Positions 8,897 through 17,347 of a stretch of DNA of 64,000 nt are shown here, in pieces (positions within the stretch are counted from its first letter, which is position 1; each line of letters opens with the position of its first letter). The DNA is taken from NCBI RefSeq assembly GCF_030817215.1, contig NZ_JAUSZA010000001.1, positions 1,256,501 through 1,320,500 on the forward strand, given 5' to 3'. A model generated the notes under the pieces. The model saw only the letters and a program-made list of their open reading frames with translations. It did no database searches and was not told the DNA's origin. This stretch comes from Paenibacillus sp. V4I3 (GTDB taxonomy: Bacteria > Bacillota > Bacilli > Paenibacillales > NBRC-103111). The translations under genes and the position numbers were made by a program.

Positions 8897-9996
8897 GCAA
8901 GATCACTCCACACCTGAATATTCAGCTTCGGATATAAAACGGCAAAATCCCCAGCTTGTTTCTCAAGCATGCTTAGCTCAAATGATTTGCTAAAAATATC
9001 GCGATCTGGCAGGAAGGTAACACTCGTTCCTGTTTCCTTGGTCACGCCTACTGTTTGGAGCTCGCTTTGCGGAATCCCATGCTTATAGTGCTGTTGGAAC
9101 ACTCGACCGTCGCGCTTGATCTCAACGGAAAGCTTGAGTGATAGCGCGTTGACGACGGGCATGCTGATGCCTTTTTCACTGCCGAGTGCTAAGAAAATAG
9201 CACTTGTACTTAGTCGGCTCATGTCTGTAAGAACAGTCTGAACACGTGGGTGTTCACTACCAGGAAGCGCTTGAACGGGAATACCACGTCCATTGTCTGC
9301 AACTGTGATGCTGCCATCCGCATGCAAAAAGAGGCTAACCTCGCTGCAGGTGCCGTGCAGGTGCTCCAGAATGCAGTTCTCGACAACAGCCCACAGCAGT
9401 AAGTGTGGATCATATATTTCTTGTGCTCCGCCCAAATAAGCATGCGCATTCGTTCTTGCTTCTGTCATAGCTAAATAGTCACTAGTGTCCATGAGGTCGG
9501 AAGCCGCCGCCAGCAGTAATAAAAGTGGAAGTGCACGGGGGCCTGGAATGGTATACTTGCCGCCTCTCTCTTCTTGAACGAGAAGGTCTGCTCCTACTAA
9601 TGCTTTGATGTGATGGTAGAATTGTCCCGTTGTCCCCATGTTCAGACGTTCTACCAGATCCGGTCCGGTAAGAGGTTCTTGCAAGACTGATCTTAAAATA
9701 TCCAGCCGCTGCTTATGAGCAAGAGCACCCAAGATTTTTGCTGCTTTATCGCCGTCCAGTTGGATTAACTGCCGGACATGCTTTTCTTGAGGCTCCCACC
9801 GGAAACTAGCCTGATCTCCCCGATATTGACCAGAGTAAAATACACTCCCAAGCTCAGCTGCTGAATTGTTTTTCTCAGTAAACATTTTATTATTCTCATC
9901 TTGGTTAGGAATCAATTGTCTGACAAGTTGCTGAAGATCATTCATCTGTGCCTGCAGCGCATCTAGCTCGGTGCCATAATCCCGTGTTGTGGTCAA
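8893..9996 (-). CDS. ArsR-type HTH protein fused to a GyrB-like GHKL ATPase domain
   Basis: 367 residues from TTG 9996; GAGGTG lies 6 bp before this TTG, while GTG 10005 falls inside that ribosome binding site. Order of parts: a short heptad-like helix (LDALQAQMNDLQQLVRQL, residues ~12-29), an ArsR winged HTH (ILGALAHKQRLDILRSVL, then TGPDLVERLNMGTTGQFYHHIKAL, residues ~88-147), and a GyrB-like ATPase domain (~195-367). The last part tracks gyrase B closely: VVENCILEHLHG, VADNGRGIPV, VVNALSLKLSVEI, HGIPQSEL, KETGTSVTFLP. Mg-binding Asn207 and adenine-binding Asp234 are kept. The catalytic Glu position is Ala203 and the GGLHGVG lid reads LGSEKGI, so ATP may be bound without efficient hydrolysis. 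It is probably an ATP-sensing repressor acting on the palindrome at 10015-10048. Confidence 0.8.
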   Translation of the reverse strand: MTTTRDYGTELDALQAQMNDLQQLVRQLIPNQDENNKMFTEKNNSAAELGSVFYSGQYRGDQASFRWEPQEKHVRQLIQLDGDKAAKILGALAHKQRLDILRSVLQEPLTGPDLVERLNMGTTGQFYHHIKALVGADLLVQEERGGKYTIPGPRALPLLLLLAAASDLMDTSDYLAMTEARTNAHAYLGGAQEIYDPHLLLWAVVENCILEHLHGTCSEVSLFLHADGSITVADNGRGIPVQALPGSEHPRVQTVLTDMSRLSTSAIFLALGSEKGISMPVVNALSLKLSVEIKRDGRVFQQHYKHGIPQSELQTVGVTKETGTSVTFLPDRDIFSKSFELSMLEKQAGDFAVLYPKLNIQVWSDLA

Positions 9997-10014
9997 AAGG
10001 ATCACCTCATCTAA

Positions 10015-10048
10015 ATTATTTAATTACGTAATTACGTAATTAAATAAT
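10015..10048. promoter_or_regulatory. 34-bp perfect palindrome upstream of the ArsR-ATPase gene
   Basis: Every base from 10015 to 10048 is mirrored. The centre consists of two overlapping TTACGTAA units sharing ATTACGTAAT ends, flanked by TTATTTA/TAAATAA. It ends 18 bp before the TTG start, where a repressor would block transcription or initiation. It is the obvious candidate operator for the adjacent regulator. Confidence 0.75.
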
Positions 10049-10120
10049 AACATAAATTGTGGTGATCGTACAGTTTTATATTCCAAATTAAGGAATAATT
10101 AGGAATGCTGATTAGCCTAA

Positions 10121-10265
10121 CTCGGTGCAATCTAAGTATAAATGACGTAAAGTCCGATATGGTACAGCAACAAATGGAAACGTGAAAGAAGCTTCGGGGA
10201 ATGCAGCTGCGTTAAACCAAGTTTCGAACGAACTGCGAGTACAGATCCAACGCTTTCTCATCTAA
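10121..10265 (+). pseudogene. Remnant of a methyl-accepting chemotaxis protein C-terminus
   Basis: One frame reads ...NDVKSDMVQQQMET and then stops. The next frame continues as KEASGNAAALNQVSNELRVQIQRFLI and stops at TAA 10263-10265. Joined, these resemble the last ~45 residues of a chemoreceptor signalling domain, broken by one frameshift and missing everything upstream. There is no start codon or ribosome binding site. It lies between the palindrome at 10015 and a bidirectional terminator, so it is probably the relic of a deleted chemoreceptor gene. The identification rests on a short stretch. Confidence 0.5.
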
Positions 10266-10274
10266 AAAGCCAAA

Positions 10275-10324
10275 AGACGAACAGACGAAAAGACGCTATC
10301 AGGACAGCGTTTGCTCGTCTTTTT
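10275..10324. terminator. Bidirectional terminator
   Basis: AGACGA/TCGTCT with inner ACGCT/AGCGT stem, with A and T runs on the two sides. It overlaps the last codons of the minus-strand DUF421 gene and follows the MCP remnant on the plus strand. Confidence 0.7.
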
Positions 10325-11033
10325 CATTGGAGTCTAAATCAGTATATACACGTATTTGGTCTTGATCATCTATGGTAGCTAGTTCAACATCCTTCATATC
10401 GAGATGTGCAGCGTGAATCTGAGCTTCCAGCCATGCGTGGTCTTTTCCCAGCTGAGCAAGCACCTTATCATCACTGGACCCTTCAACAATAATCGGCTTC
10501 ACGAGAGAGAACGACGATGTAGGTATGTACATATCTTTCGCGGTAATAGGGTGATACTGAGGCTCGAGGAACACAGAAATGATTCCTCCTGGCTCCCACA
10601 GAGCAAGTGCGACTTTGGCTATATCCTCAATCTGCTGCTTACGCAGCTCAGAGAAGAGGTGATCTACAGAAATTTTGGCTTTGCGCAAACTTTTCATTTG
10701 AATCTGTCCATTTTTAATTAACCTAAGCGGCGGCGGGTCTAAATAATGCTTAAGGAAATTCCATTTTAAACTTAGCCAGGAGGTTGTCAGATATAGGACT
10801 ACGATTACAATCGTGGTGATCATGGATCCGGTTAAACCTAAATGCTCGTCCGAAAGCGGGTGGGCAATAATATTTCCTAAGATTAGAGCAATAATGAAAT
10901 CCAGAAAACGCAGTTGTGAGATGGATCGCTGCCCCAAAGCTTTGGCCGTAATTAATAAGAAGAGATAGGCTGCAACAGCGCGCAAAATCCATTGGATCGT
11001 GGTTAGAGATTCTTGGCTATGAAAGAAGTCCAA
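10299..11033 (-). CDS. DUF421 (YetF/YcaP-type) membrane protein
   Basis: 244 residues. Three N-terminal membrane segments (residues ~15-33, ~43-60 and ~68-88) are followed by the soluble DUF421 domain, recognisable from RLIKNGQIQMKSLRKAKISVDHLFSELRKQQIEDIAKVALALWEPGGIISVF. This family is widespread in spore-forming Bacilli, where members are implicated in spore germination or stress, but its biochemical role is unsettled. The likely start is TTG 11033 with GGAG about 11 bp upstream; no better in-frame start is seen. The gene is transcribed alone and ends in the bidirectional terminator at 10275-10324. Confidence 0.8.
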   Translation of the reverse strand: MDFFHSQESLTTIQWILRAVAAYLFLLITAKALGQRSISQLRFLDFIIALILGNIIAHPLSDEHLGLTGSMITTIVIVVLYLTTSWLSLKWNFLKHYLDPPPLRLIKNGQIQMKSLRKAKISVDHLFSELRKQQIEDIAKVALALWEPGGIISVFLEPQYHPITAKDMYIPTSSFSLVKPIIVEGSSDDKVLAQLGKDHAWLEAQIHAAHLDMKDVELATIDDQDQIRVYTDLDSNEKDEQTLS

Positions 11034-11145
11034 TTCACGTCACACTCCGAAAATGGGGTAAATGCTCGTATAATGTTTCCTCGTTTTCCCGTTTTTATCC
11101 ATGATGGGTGGTTGGAGTGAAGGGATTCTAGGGGGCTACCAACGT

Positions 11146-11301
11146 CTACTCTGTGGCTGGTGTTAATCCTACTTCGCGTTCACTCCAAATCCAAAACTGA
11201 CGAGCTAGCTCCTCGTTTTGGGCTCTAGCTGAGACAGGCGCGATCTTCCGCCTGTAGTAGTACTCGCCGCTGACCGTCCGTACGTCCGGGCTCGCAGCCA
11301 T
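11146..11301 (-). pseudogene. C-terminal remnant of a short-chain dehydrogenase
   Basis: Reading the minus strand from ATG 11301 gives 51 residues: AASPDVRTVSGEYYYRRKIAP, then ARAQNEELARQFWIWSEREVGL, ending at TAG 11146-11148. This matches the tail of retinol-dehydrogenase-like SDRs, where a ...SPEV.GVSG.YF...K... segment is followed by a LW..SE...GL helix. The Rossmann fold and catalytic Tyr-Lys are absent and the codons upstream do not extend the homology, so the gene has lost its first ~80 percent. Confidence 0.6.
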
Positions 11302-11605
11302 TGTCCTAAAAGTAGGTAAATCTACTTGAGGACAGCCCTTTAAGGTCTTTTGTCCTTATGGAACATTCGAATCAGTATTCAGCATGAAATTAATACTTCC
11401 ATTGGAGTTTTCCAATGGAATCGACTCAAATGCTCCAAAAAGCGCAATTCCATTCGAAGACGTTCAACAATATTTATGTGTTATACAATTCTTAAATGCC
11501 AAAAAGAGCACAGGGATGTGCCCTTTCATCTTTTTCAAGCTCTTCATACTCTTCCACAGACAAGCTTATTCCCAACGACTTCATACTACATGCATCTACT
11601 TTAAA
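11302..11605. other. Gap between the SDR remnant and the DinB-like gene
   Basis: No supported gene. The plus strand shows two overlapping open frames (11350-11604 and 11384-11677) without ribosome binding sites or recognisable content. On the minus strand a 30-codon frame (starting MKSLGISLSVEEYEELEKDE) followed by a shifted frame ending NSNGSINFMLNTDSNVP has gene-like composition. It may be another decayed gene, but I cannot name it. Confidence 0.3.
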
Positions 11606-12106
11606 TCACACCAACGGCTGCATGCCGCGCTCCAGCCAATCCTCGCGAGTCGGCCCATAGATGTCCGGGACTCGTAGTCCGGCTTGACGCATCAAGACGA
11701 TCATTTCACCACGATGGTGAATTTCATGCGAAATGAGGATGCGCAGTGTTAAGCCATTGAGCCACTGCTCGCCATACATGTCAGTGCTTTCAGTGAGCTT
11801 AGCATCTGTCCACTGGGCCTGGATTGCTTCGGCTAGCCCGGCTGAGGAAGAGCGGTAGGTGTCAGCAATAGTCTTGGCGGACGCTGGCGCGTGTTCTTCG
11901 CCTTCGGGAGCATTGAACGTAAGACCAGTACGTGAGGTCATCTCGTGAATAGTAGTCGCGATATGCCAACCCAATTGTCCTAGCGAGCGGAAGTCGGGCG
12001 CGATTTGCTGTTTAAGTGAAGCATCTGTCAAAGTGTCCAGCACGCGCTGGGTAGCTTTTGCTTCATTGTTCCATTCATTTACAAAATCTTCGATTGTTCT
12101 AAACAT
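11606..12106 (-). CDS. DinB/DfrA-family putative metalloprotein
   Basis: 166 residues of the four-helix-bundle DinB_2/YfiT-like superfamily. Candidate metal-binding histidines are His48 (GWHIATT) and the C-terminal cluster HEIHHRGEM (residues ~128-136), the usual triad positions. Members include the DNA-damage-inducible dinB product of B. subtilis and thiol-dependent transferases; the precise reaction is unknown. The start ATG 12106 follows AAGGAGGCTCACCC. It lies downstream of the WYL regulator in the same orientation but has its own TATAAT box, preceded by the palindrome at 12203-12224, which is also found at the AlkZ-like gene. A role in the response to DNA damage is inferred from that link. 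Confidence 0.8.
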   Translation of the reverse strand: MFRTIEDFVNEWNNEAKATQRVLDTLTDASLKQQIAPDFRSLGQLGWHIATTIHEMTSRTGLTFNAPEGEEHAPASAKTIADTYRSSSAGLAEAIQAQWTDAKLTESTDMYGEQWLNGLTLRILISHEIHHRGEMIVLMRQAGLRVPDIYGPTREDWLERGMQPLV

Positions 12107-12202
12107 GGGTGAGCCTCCTTAGAGTTTTCGCCAGAAAAACTGGCATCGTAAGCAGTCATCAATTGGTTTCGCCTACTTCATAACCTCATTATAGACAACC
12201 AC

Positions 12203-12224
12203 CACTGACAACGTCCTGTCAGTG
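12203..12224. promoter_or_regulatory. Operator palindrome of the DinB-like gene (shared with 22035-22053)
   Basis: CACTGACA-ACGTCC-TGTCAGTG is a perfect inverted repeat (8-bp arms). Read toward the DinB-like gene it is followed, after 9 bp, by TATAAT, so it occupies the -35 region. It overlaps the stop codon of the WYL gene. The core ACTGACAACGTnnTGTCAG recurs at 22035-22053. Confidence 0.7.
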
Positions 12225-13163
12225 TTCTTTTGCATAGAGTTGAACAATTTTTTCAGCTTTATCTTTGATGATGGCAGCAATATGGGCCGGCTCGAGAATA
12301 CGCAGGTTGGGACCATAGCTAAGAAGCAAGCCATGAAGCCACGATTCATCCGGTTGAGTGGCGGTAATCATCAAAGTGCCGTCAGCTTGAACAGTAATTT
12401 GCTCAGGACGGAAATAATCCTCTACTTGAGCGCGAACGTTCGGCTGCGCATGCAGTACGAGTTTGATGAGCGTGGAGGGATCTCTTTTGCCCCAGTTATG
12501 ATCAAGCTGTTCTAAGGTTCCTTCTTTGCGTTCAAATATTCTCTGAAGCACTTCAATATCTTTCATACGAGATAATCGGAAGACACGAAAATCTTGACGC
12601 AGCAGGCAGTAGCCGTACAAGTACCAGCCAAAGCCTTTAACCACAATGCCCATAGGCTCTACTGTTCGCACAGACTGCTCACTTTGAGAAGTAATATATT
12701 GAAAGGAAATCAGTTTGGATTCCTTAATTGAAGTGCGCAGGATACTTAGCTTCTCTTTGTCCTGATTGCTGCCACGCCAAGGATTCATATCAATAATAAG
12801 TTGATTGTTTAGGTTAGCGACGGTGTTCTGTTCCGATTTCGCCACGAGAGCGCCTACTTTATCAAGAAGGTTGCTGATCTCTTGGTCGCCGACGGTAGAG
12901 CGGATTCCTTTGAGGCCGACAATAATAGATTGCAGCTCATCGAGGGACAGAAATTGGCGATCCAACCGATATTGGTCCATAATTTCGTAACCACCGCTCA
13001 TCCCTGCATAAGAAACGACAGGAACGCCAGCTTGGTTAATGGCCTCAACGTCTCGGTAAACCGTACGTAAAGACACTTCAAATCGCTCCGAAAGCTCTTT
13101 AGCGCTGATTCTTCTTCGGTTTAGAAGCAGCATAGTAATGGCAAGCAGACGATCAATTTTCAA
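12219..13163 (-). CDS. WYL-domain HTH transcriptional regulator (YafY/DeoR-like)
   Basis: 314 residues from TTG 13163, placed 6 bp after GAGGTG and giving the family-typical start MKIDRLLAITMLLLNRRRIS. Parts in order: winged HTH_11 (ISAKELSERFEVSLRTVYRDVEAINQAGVPV, residues ~20-50), WYL ligand-binding domain with the GWYLYGYC signature (~181-188) and the FRVFRLSRMKDIEVL block, and a WCX C-terminal extension (ESWLHGLLLSYGPNLRIL). WYL regulators such as PafBC and DriD activate DNA-repair genes independently of LexA after sensing nucleic-acid ligands. The neighbouring DinB-like gene and the duplicated palindrome suggest a comparable role, which is inference. No copy of the palindrome is seen upstream of this gene itself. 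Confidence 0.85.
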   Translation of the reverse strand: MKIDRLLAITMLLLNRRRISAKELSERFEVSLRTVYRDVEAINQAGVPVVSYAGMSGGYEIMDQYRLDRQFLSLDELQSIIVGLKGIRSTVGDQEISNLLDKVGALVAKSEQNTVANLNNQLIIDMNPWRGSNQDKEKLSILRTSIKESKLISFQYITSQSEQSVRTVEPMGIVVKGFGWYLYGYCLLRQDFRVFRLSRMKDIEVLQRIFERKEGTLEQLDHNWGKRDPSTLIKLVLHAQPNVRAQVEDYFRPEQITVQADGTLMITATQPDESWLHGLLLSYGPNLRILEPAHIAAIIKDKAEKIVQLYAKEH

Positions 13164-13303
13164 GAAAAGCACCTCATCGATTCATATATGTAACTTTAAC
13201 ATTCGATTCCGGAGAAGGAATTCCTTTGTGGAGTTCCGCATACCCCATGGGAAATTTTGAAATAATAAGCCGAATTCAAATCTATGATTAGGAGTCGGAT
13301 TAC

Positions 13304-14119
13304 ATGTTTAGAAAATACGTTAAAATCGTCGTGCACACAGCAGTAATTAGTTTACTATTGAGCAGCTCATTCTTATGGAGAGGTGGATTCGTATTCGCTG
13401 AAGAGTTACCGCCACCGCAGCCACCACAAACTGCACAGCAAGGCGAGCTTATACAAACGCGTGAGATTGATGTCACTGGCGACGGCAAGCCAGATACGGT
13501 ATCCCTGATAGGGATGAAGTCGGATAATAGCAGTCCGTACTATGATAAGCTATTCATTACCGTCGTAGGACCGGTTCAGACCCAAGTTGTCATCCCGCTT
13601 GAGGGTGGATATAACCCACAGATGGATTTTTGTGACTTTATTCAGGACAAGCTTCCTCAAATCTATGTATCCGCCGAAACAGGGGGCAGTGGGGGGCTAT
13701 CCTATTACTATATTTACTCACTGAAAAATAATGTTCCGACTGCTATCCCGCTGCCTAGTCCCCTTCATGTAAAGGCATCCTTTAAGAAAAATTATGTGGT
13801 AAAGATGAAACTTGAAGAGACAGGGAAGTCTTTCAAAATTGATATCAAAGACCGTAAGGACGATTACGAGAAATTCGGTGTGTACAAAAATGGTATGGTA
13901 GTGAAGCCCATTATTGTGAGTGTCAACGATTATGGCGCTCTGAAGCCTTTGGATGTAGATCGGGATGGGTACTGTGAGCTGAGGGGTGTTCAGCGAATCA
14001 CCGGTATTGCGAATGCAGATACACTTGGATACGCCATCTCTGTTTGGAAATGGAAAAAAGGGAAATGGATTTTAAAAGACTCCTCAATTGTCAAAACGCT
14101 GTCTGGCAAGTTACGTTAA
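13304..14119 (+). CDS. Exported hypothetical protein with Ca-loop-like repeats
   Basis: 271 residues. The N-terminus is a signal peptide (basic start, hydrophobic ~10-32, likely cleavage after FAEE or VFAE), followed by a proline-rich linker (LPPPQPPQ). Two acidic loops resemble calcium-binding or VCBS/FG-GAP blades: DVTGDGKPDTVSLIG near residue 56 and DVDRDGYCELRG near residue 223. The rest is beta-rich with no catalytic motif I recognise. Start ATG 13304 follows AGGAGTCGGATTAC. It is a single gene ending in a strong terminator. Similar proteins occur in Paenibacillus and Bacillus as secreted proteins of unknown role. Confidence 0.7.
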   Translation: MFRKYVKIVVHTAVISLLLSSSFLWRGGFVFAEELPPPQPPQTAQQGELIQTREIDVTGDGKPDTVSLIGMKSDNSSPYYDKLFITVVGPVQTQVVIPLEGGYNPQMDFCDFIQDKLPQIYVSAETGGSGGLSYYYIYSLKNNVPTAIPLPSPLHVKASFKKNYVVKMKLEETGKSFKIDIKDRKDDYEKFGVYKNGMVVKPIIVSVNDYGALKPLDVDRDGYCELRGVQRITGIANADTLGYAISVWKWKKGKWILKDSSIVKTLSGKLR

Positions 14120-14125
14120 AAAAAG

Positions 14126-14169
14126 ACCGCCATCTCACGGTGAAGTTGTACCATGAGATGGCGGTTTTT
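14126..14169. terminator. Intrinsic terminator between convergent genes
   Basis: ACCGCCATCTCA pairs with TGAGATGGCGGT, with A and T runs on either side, so it can serve both the exported-protein gene and the minus-strand aminopeptidase gene. Confidence 0.88.
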
Positions 14170-14192
14170 CTATGAAGTCCTGCTTGCCGTTC

Positions 14193-15422
14193 CTATGCCC
14201 AGTTACCTTTGCGGAATAAAGGTTCGCGGCTTCCATCTGCCAGAATGCCATCGATCTCCATGTCAGCTGCGCCGATCATGAAGTCAACGTGGATTAGGCT
14301 TTTATTGTAGCCATTCTGAACTAGCTCCTCGGGGCTCATCGTCGTTCCGCCTTCAATTGTGAACGGATAAGAATTGCCTAGCGCTACGTGACAGGAAGCA
14401 TTTTCGTCGAATAATGTGTTGTAATAAATGAGTCCTGACTGTGAAATGGGGGAGTCATAAGGCACAAGTGCCACTTCACCCAAGTAACGAGCACCCTCAT
14501 CCATGTCCAGCATCTTATTCAGCACTTCTTGCCCCACCTCAGCGGTTGCTTCGACAACTCGGCCATTCTCGAATTTCAGGCTGAAGCCATTGATTAGGGA
14601 GCCTTGATAACTCAGCGGCAAAGTGCTGCGAACGGTTCCGTTCGTGCCATTTCGTGCAGGCATCGTAAAGACTTCTTCCGTTGGGATGTTCGGCACGAAG
14701 AAGATGCCTCGCTCCGACTCGCTGCCTGCGGCAACCCATTGATGCTTAGTGGCTAGCTCTATGTATAAATCTGTACCAGGAGCTCTGAAATGCAGCTGCT
14801 TGTACTTTTTGTTGTTCAGCAGGTTCTGCTTGTCTGTCAGCGTCTCGATATGCTGTTTCCATGCTGCAACCGGATCTTCTTTATCCACACGAGTAAGTTT
14901 AAAAATCTGCTCCCACAGTTTCTTGATGCGCTCGGCTTCGCTCAAATCCGGGAATACCTTAGCTGACCATTCCGCTGTCGGGAAGGAGACCATCAGCCAA
15001 TTCACCTGATTGCTGCGCAGATATTTCAGGAACCCTTCACGCGCAGTAGCCGTTGTTTTGCTAGAGATGGCGATCCGCTCAGGGTCTACATCTTTGAGCA
15101 GATCGGAGTTAGGCGCGTAGATTTGGAGGAAGGCTGCACCGTCCCTTGCCATCTCTTCCAAGCCGCTTGCTCGCCACATGGGGTACTCACGCAGCGTGGA
15201 CTCCGGAGCGTGCTTGAGGCGCAGCGCTTTCACTTCGTCGTCGTCCCAGTCGATGACGACATCTTTGGCGCCAGCGTCGTAAGCCTTTTTCGTTAGCTTG
15301 CGCACGAAGTCAGCGCAGGCGATCGGCGTCATAATGACGACAGTCTGATCCTTTTGTACATTTAATCCGACACGTATGGCAAGCTCTGCATATTTATCTA
15401 AGTAATGTTCGAATGTCTCCAT
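14193..15422 (-). CDS. M29-family metalloaminopeptidase (AmpS/PepS type)
   Basis: 409 residues, full length for the thermophilic-type M29 aminopeptidases, cytosolic two-metal enzymes that release N-terminal residues from peptides. The family pattern is present throughout: YAELAIRVGLNVQKDQTV at the N-terminus, then NIPTEEVFTMP with the metal-ligand Glu, GLIYYNTLFDENASCHVALG with a ligand His, and HVDFMIGAADMEIDG with His and Asp ligands. Start ATG 15422 follows AAAGGAGCCAGCGAG. The gene is divergent from glnS, with 84 bp between starts. No leader peptide or membrane segment is present. The substrate range cannot be read from the sequence. Confidence 0.92.
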   Translation of the reverse strand: METFEHYLDKYAELAIRVGLNVQKDQTVVIMTPIACADFVRKLTKKAYDAGAKDVVIDWDDDEVKALRLKHAPESTLREYPMWRASGLEEMARDGAAFLQIYAPNSDLLKDVDPERIAISSKTTATAREGFLKYLRSNQVNWLMVSFPTAEWSAKVFPDLSEAERIKKLWEQIFKLTRVDKEDPVAAWKQHIETLTDKQNLLNNKKYKQLHFRAPGTDLYIELATKHQWVAAGSESERGIFFVPNIPTEEVFTMPARNGTNGTVRSTLPLSYQGSLINGFSLKFENGRVVEATAEVGQEVLNKMLDMDEGARYLGEVALVPYDSPISQSGLIYYNTLFDENASCHVALGNSYPFTIEGGTTMSPEELVQNGYNKSLIHVDFMIGAADMEIDGILADGSREPLFRKGNWA

Positions 15423-15506
15423 CTCGCTGGCTCCTTTATATTTGAGTAACTTTTAGTGTATGATAGAAAATAAAACTTTAACCCGTGGGAGAAAGGCTGG
15501 GAACAT

Positions 15507-17171
15507 ATGGAAACGAAGAGCGCAGTAGTAAGCACGCCATCTAATTTCATTAAGAACATTGTAAACGAAGATCTGAAATCAGGCAAAGTCAGTCAGGTAG
15601 TTACCCGATTTCCCCCGGAGCCGAACGGTTACCTTCATATAGGACATGCGAAGTCGATTTGTCTTAATTTTGAGCTTGCGGATGAATTCAAGGGGTTAAC
15701 GAACCTTCGCTTTGACGATACGAATCCGGTGAAGGAAGATACGGAATATGTGGAATCCATTAAAGCTGATGTCGCTTGGCTCGGTTTTCAATGGGACGGT
15801 TTGTTTTTTGCTTCCGATTATTTCGAGGAAATGTTCAAACGTGCGGTGGTTTTGATCAACAAAGGTTTAGCTTTTGTGGATAACCAAACAGCGGATGAAA
15901 TCCGTGAAACCCGCGGGACGCTTACACAGCCGGGTACGAACAGTCCTTACCGCGAACGCAGTATCGAAGAGAATCTCGCCTTGTTTGAGCGTATGCGTGC
16001 CGGTGAATTCAAAGATGGAGAGCGTGTTCTTCGTGCTAAGATCGATATGTCTTCGCCGAACATCAACCTTCGCGATCCAATTATCTACCGTGTCGTGCAT
16101 GCCCATCACCATAATACGGGAGATGCTTGGTGCATCTACCCGATGTACGCTTTTGCGCATCCACTGGAAGATGCCATTGAAGGTGTTACGCATTCTATCT
16201 GTACGCTCGAGTTCGAAGACCAACGCCCGTTCTACGATTGGGTTATTCGTGAGTGTGAGATGCCGAATGTGCCTAGACAGTATGAATTTGCACGCCTTAA
16301 CCTGACGAATACGGTGATGAGTAAAAGAAAGTTGAAACAGCTTGTCGACGAGAAAGCCGTTGACGGTTGGGACGATCCGCGGATGCCCACCATCTCTGGT
16401 CTGCGCCGCAGAGGCTTTACGGCTGAATCAATTCGTAATTTCGCTCGCGAAATCGGCGTAGCTCGAAGCTACAGCGTCGTCGATGCGAAGATGCTGGATC
16501 ATTTTATTCGCGAGGATTTGAAGTTGAAGGCGATGCGTACGATGGGTGTTCTGAATCCGCTCAAAGTCGTGATCACGAACTATCCTGAGGATCAAGTCGA
16601 AATGCTGGATATGGAGAACAACGCAGAGAATCCGGAAATGGGCAATCGCCAAATTCCGTTCTCCCGCGAGATCTACATCGAGCAAGACGATTTCATGGAA
16701 AATCCGCCGAATAAATATTTCCGGTTATTTCCCGGCAACGAAGTGCGGTTGAAAAACGCCTACTTCATCAAGTGCAATGATTTCATCAAAGATGAGAACG
16801 GCAAAGTGATTGAGCTGCACTGCACTTATGACGTGGAAACGAAAAGCGGCAGCGGCTTTACTGGTCGTAAAGTCAAAGGAACGATCCACTGGGTGGATGC
16901 GAAGAGTGCAGTACCTGCGGAGTTCCGCCTGTATGAGCCGCTGATTCTCGATAACCAAGAGGACGAGGATGCTTCGTTCTTGGAGAATTTGAATCCAAAC
17001 TCGCTGCAAATTGTGCAAGGTTTCGTGGAAGACAATATGAAGCAAGCGCAGCCGCATGATAAGTTCCAATTTTTCCGACACGGCTATTTCAACGTAGATC
17101 CGAAACATACAACAAGCGACAAACTGGTGTTTAACCTGATTGTCTCGCTGAAGAGCTCGTTTGAAATATAA
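15507..17171 (+). CDS. glnS: Glutaminyl-tRNA synthetase
   Basis: Charges tRNA-Gln directly with glutamine; class Ia enzyme, 554 residues, full length. HIGH motif at residues 44-47 in [15 protein letters not shown]. The tRNA/active-site block [15 protein letters not shown] contains the KMSKS-like MSKRK (~270-275). The FDDTNP motif and the C-terminal anticodon-binding barrel pair ([25 protein letters not shown]) follow. These residues are typical of GlnRS rather than GluRS. Start ATG 15507 has GGGAGAAAGG upstream; I see no T-box leader. Most Bacilli, including B. subtilis, lack GlnRS and use GatCAB transamidation, so this gene probably came by transfer into an ancestor. Confidence 0.93.
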   Translation: METKSAVVSTPSNFIKNIVNEDLKSGKVSQVVTRFPPEPNGYLHIGHAKSICLNFELADEFKGLTNLRFDDTNPVKEDTEYVESIKADVAWLGFQWDGLFFASDYFEEMFKRAVVLINKGLAFVDNQTADEIRETRGTLTQPGTNSPYRERSIEENLALFERMRAGEFKDGERVLRAKIDMSSPNINLRDPIIYRVVHAHHHNTGDAWCIYPMYAFAHPLEDAIEGVTHSICTLEFEDQRPFYDWVIRECEMPNVPRQYEFARLNLTNTVMSKRKLKQLVDEKAVDGWDDPRMPTISGLRRRGFTAESIRNFAREIGVARSYSVVDAKMLDHFIREDLKLKAMRTMGVLNPLKVVITNYPEDQVEMLDMENNAENPEMGNRQIPFSREIYIEQDDFMENPPNKYFRLFPGNEVRLKNAYFIKCNDFIKDENGKVIELHCTYDVETKSGSGFTGRKVKGTIHWVDAKSAVPAEFRLYEPLILDNQEDEDASFLENLNPNSLQIVQGFVEDNMKQAQPHDKFQFFRHGYFNVDPKHTTSDKLVFNLIVSLKSSFEI

Positions 17172-17212
17172 GATTGGGCTCATTTGAGTTCATATAAAGA
17201 TTAGACAGGAGA

Positions 17213-17236
17213 TCCTAGTGAAAGCTAGGATTTTTT
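17213..17236 (+). terminator. Intrinsic terminator after glnS
   Basis: ATCCTAG-TGAAAG-... pairs with CTAGGAT and is followed by TTTTTT. Confidence 0.85.
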
Positions 17237-17347
17237 GTTGTGCAGGAAGCCTGTCGCGGTAAAAAACGATTTTGAAAAAATAAATTTTTTGTTCACAAAT
17301 ATCCAGTAATATAAATGATGAATCCTATTTCTTAAGGAGAGTGCCGC

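Noticed and set aside
11350..11677. Plus-strand ORFs of 84 and 97 codons
   Set aside because: No ribosome binding site, no recognisable content, and one overlaps the DinB-like gene.
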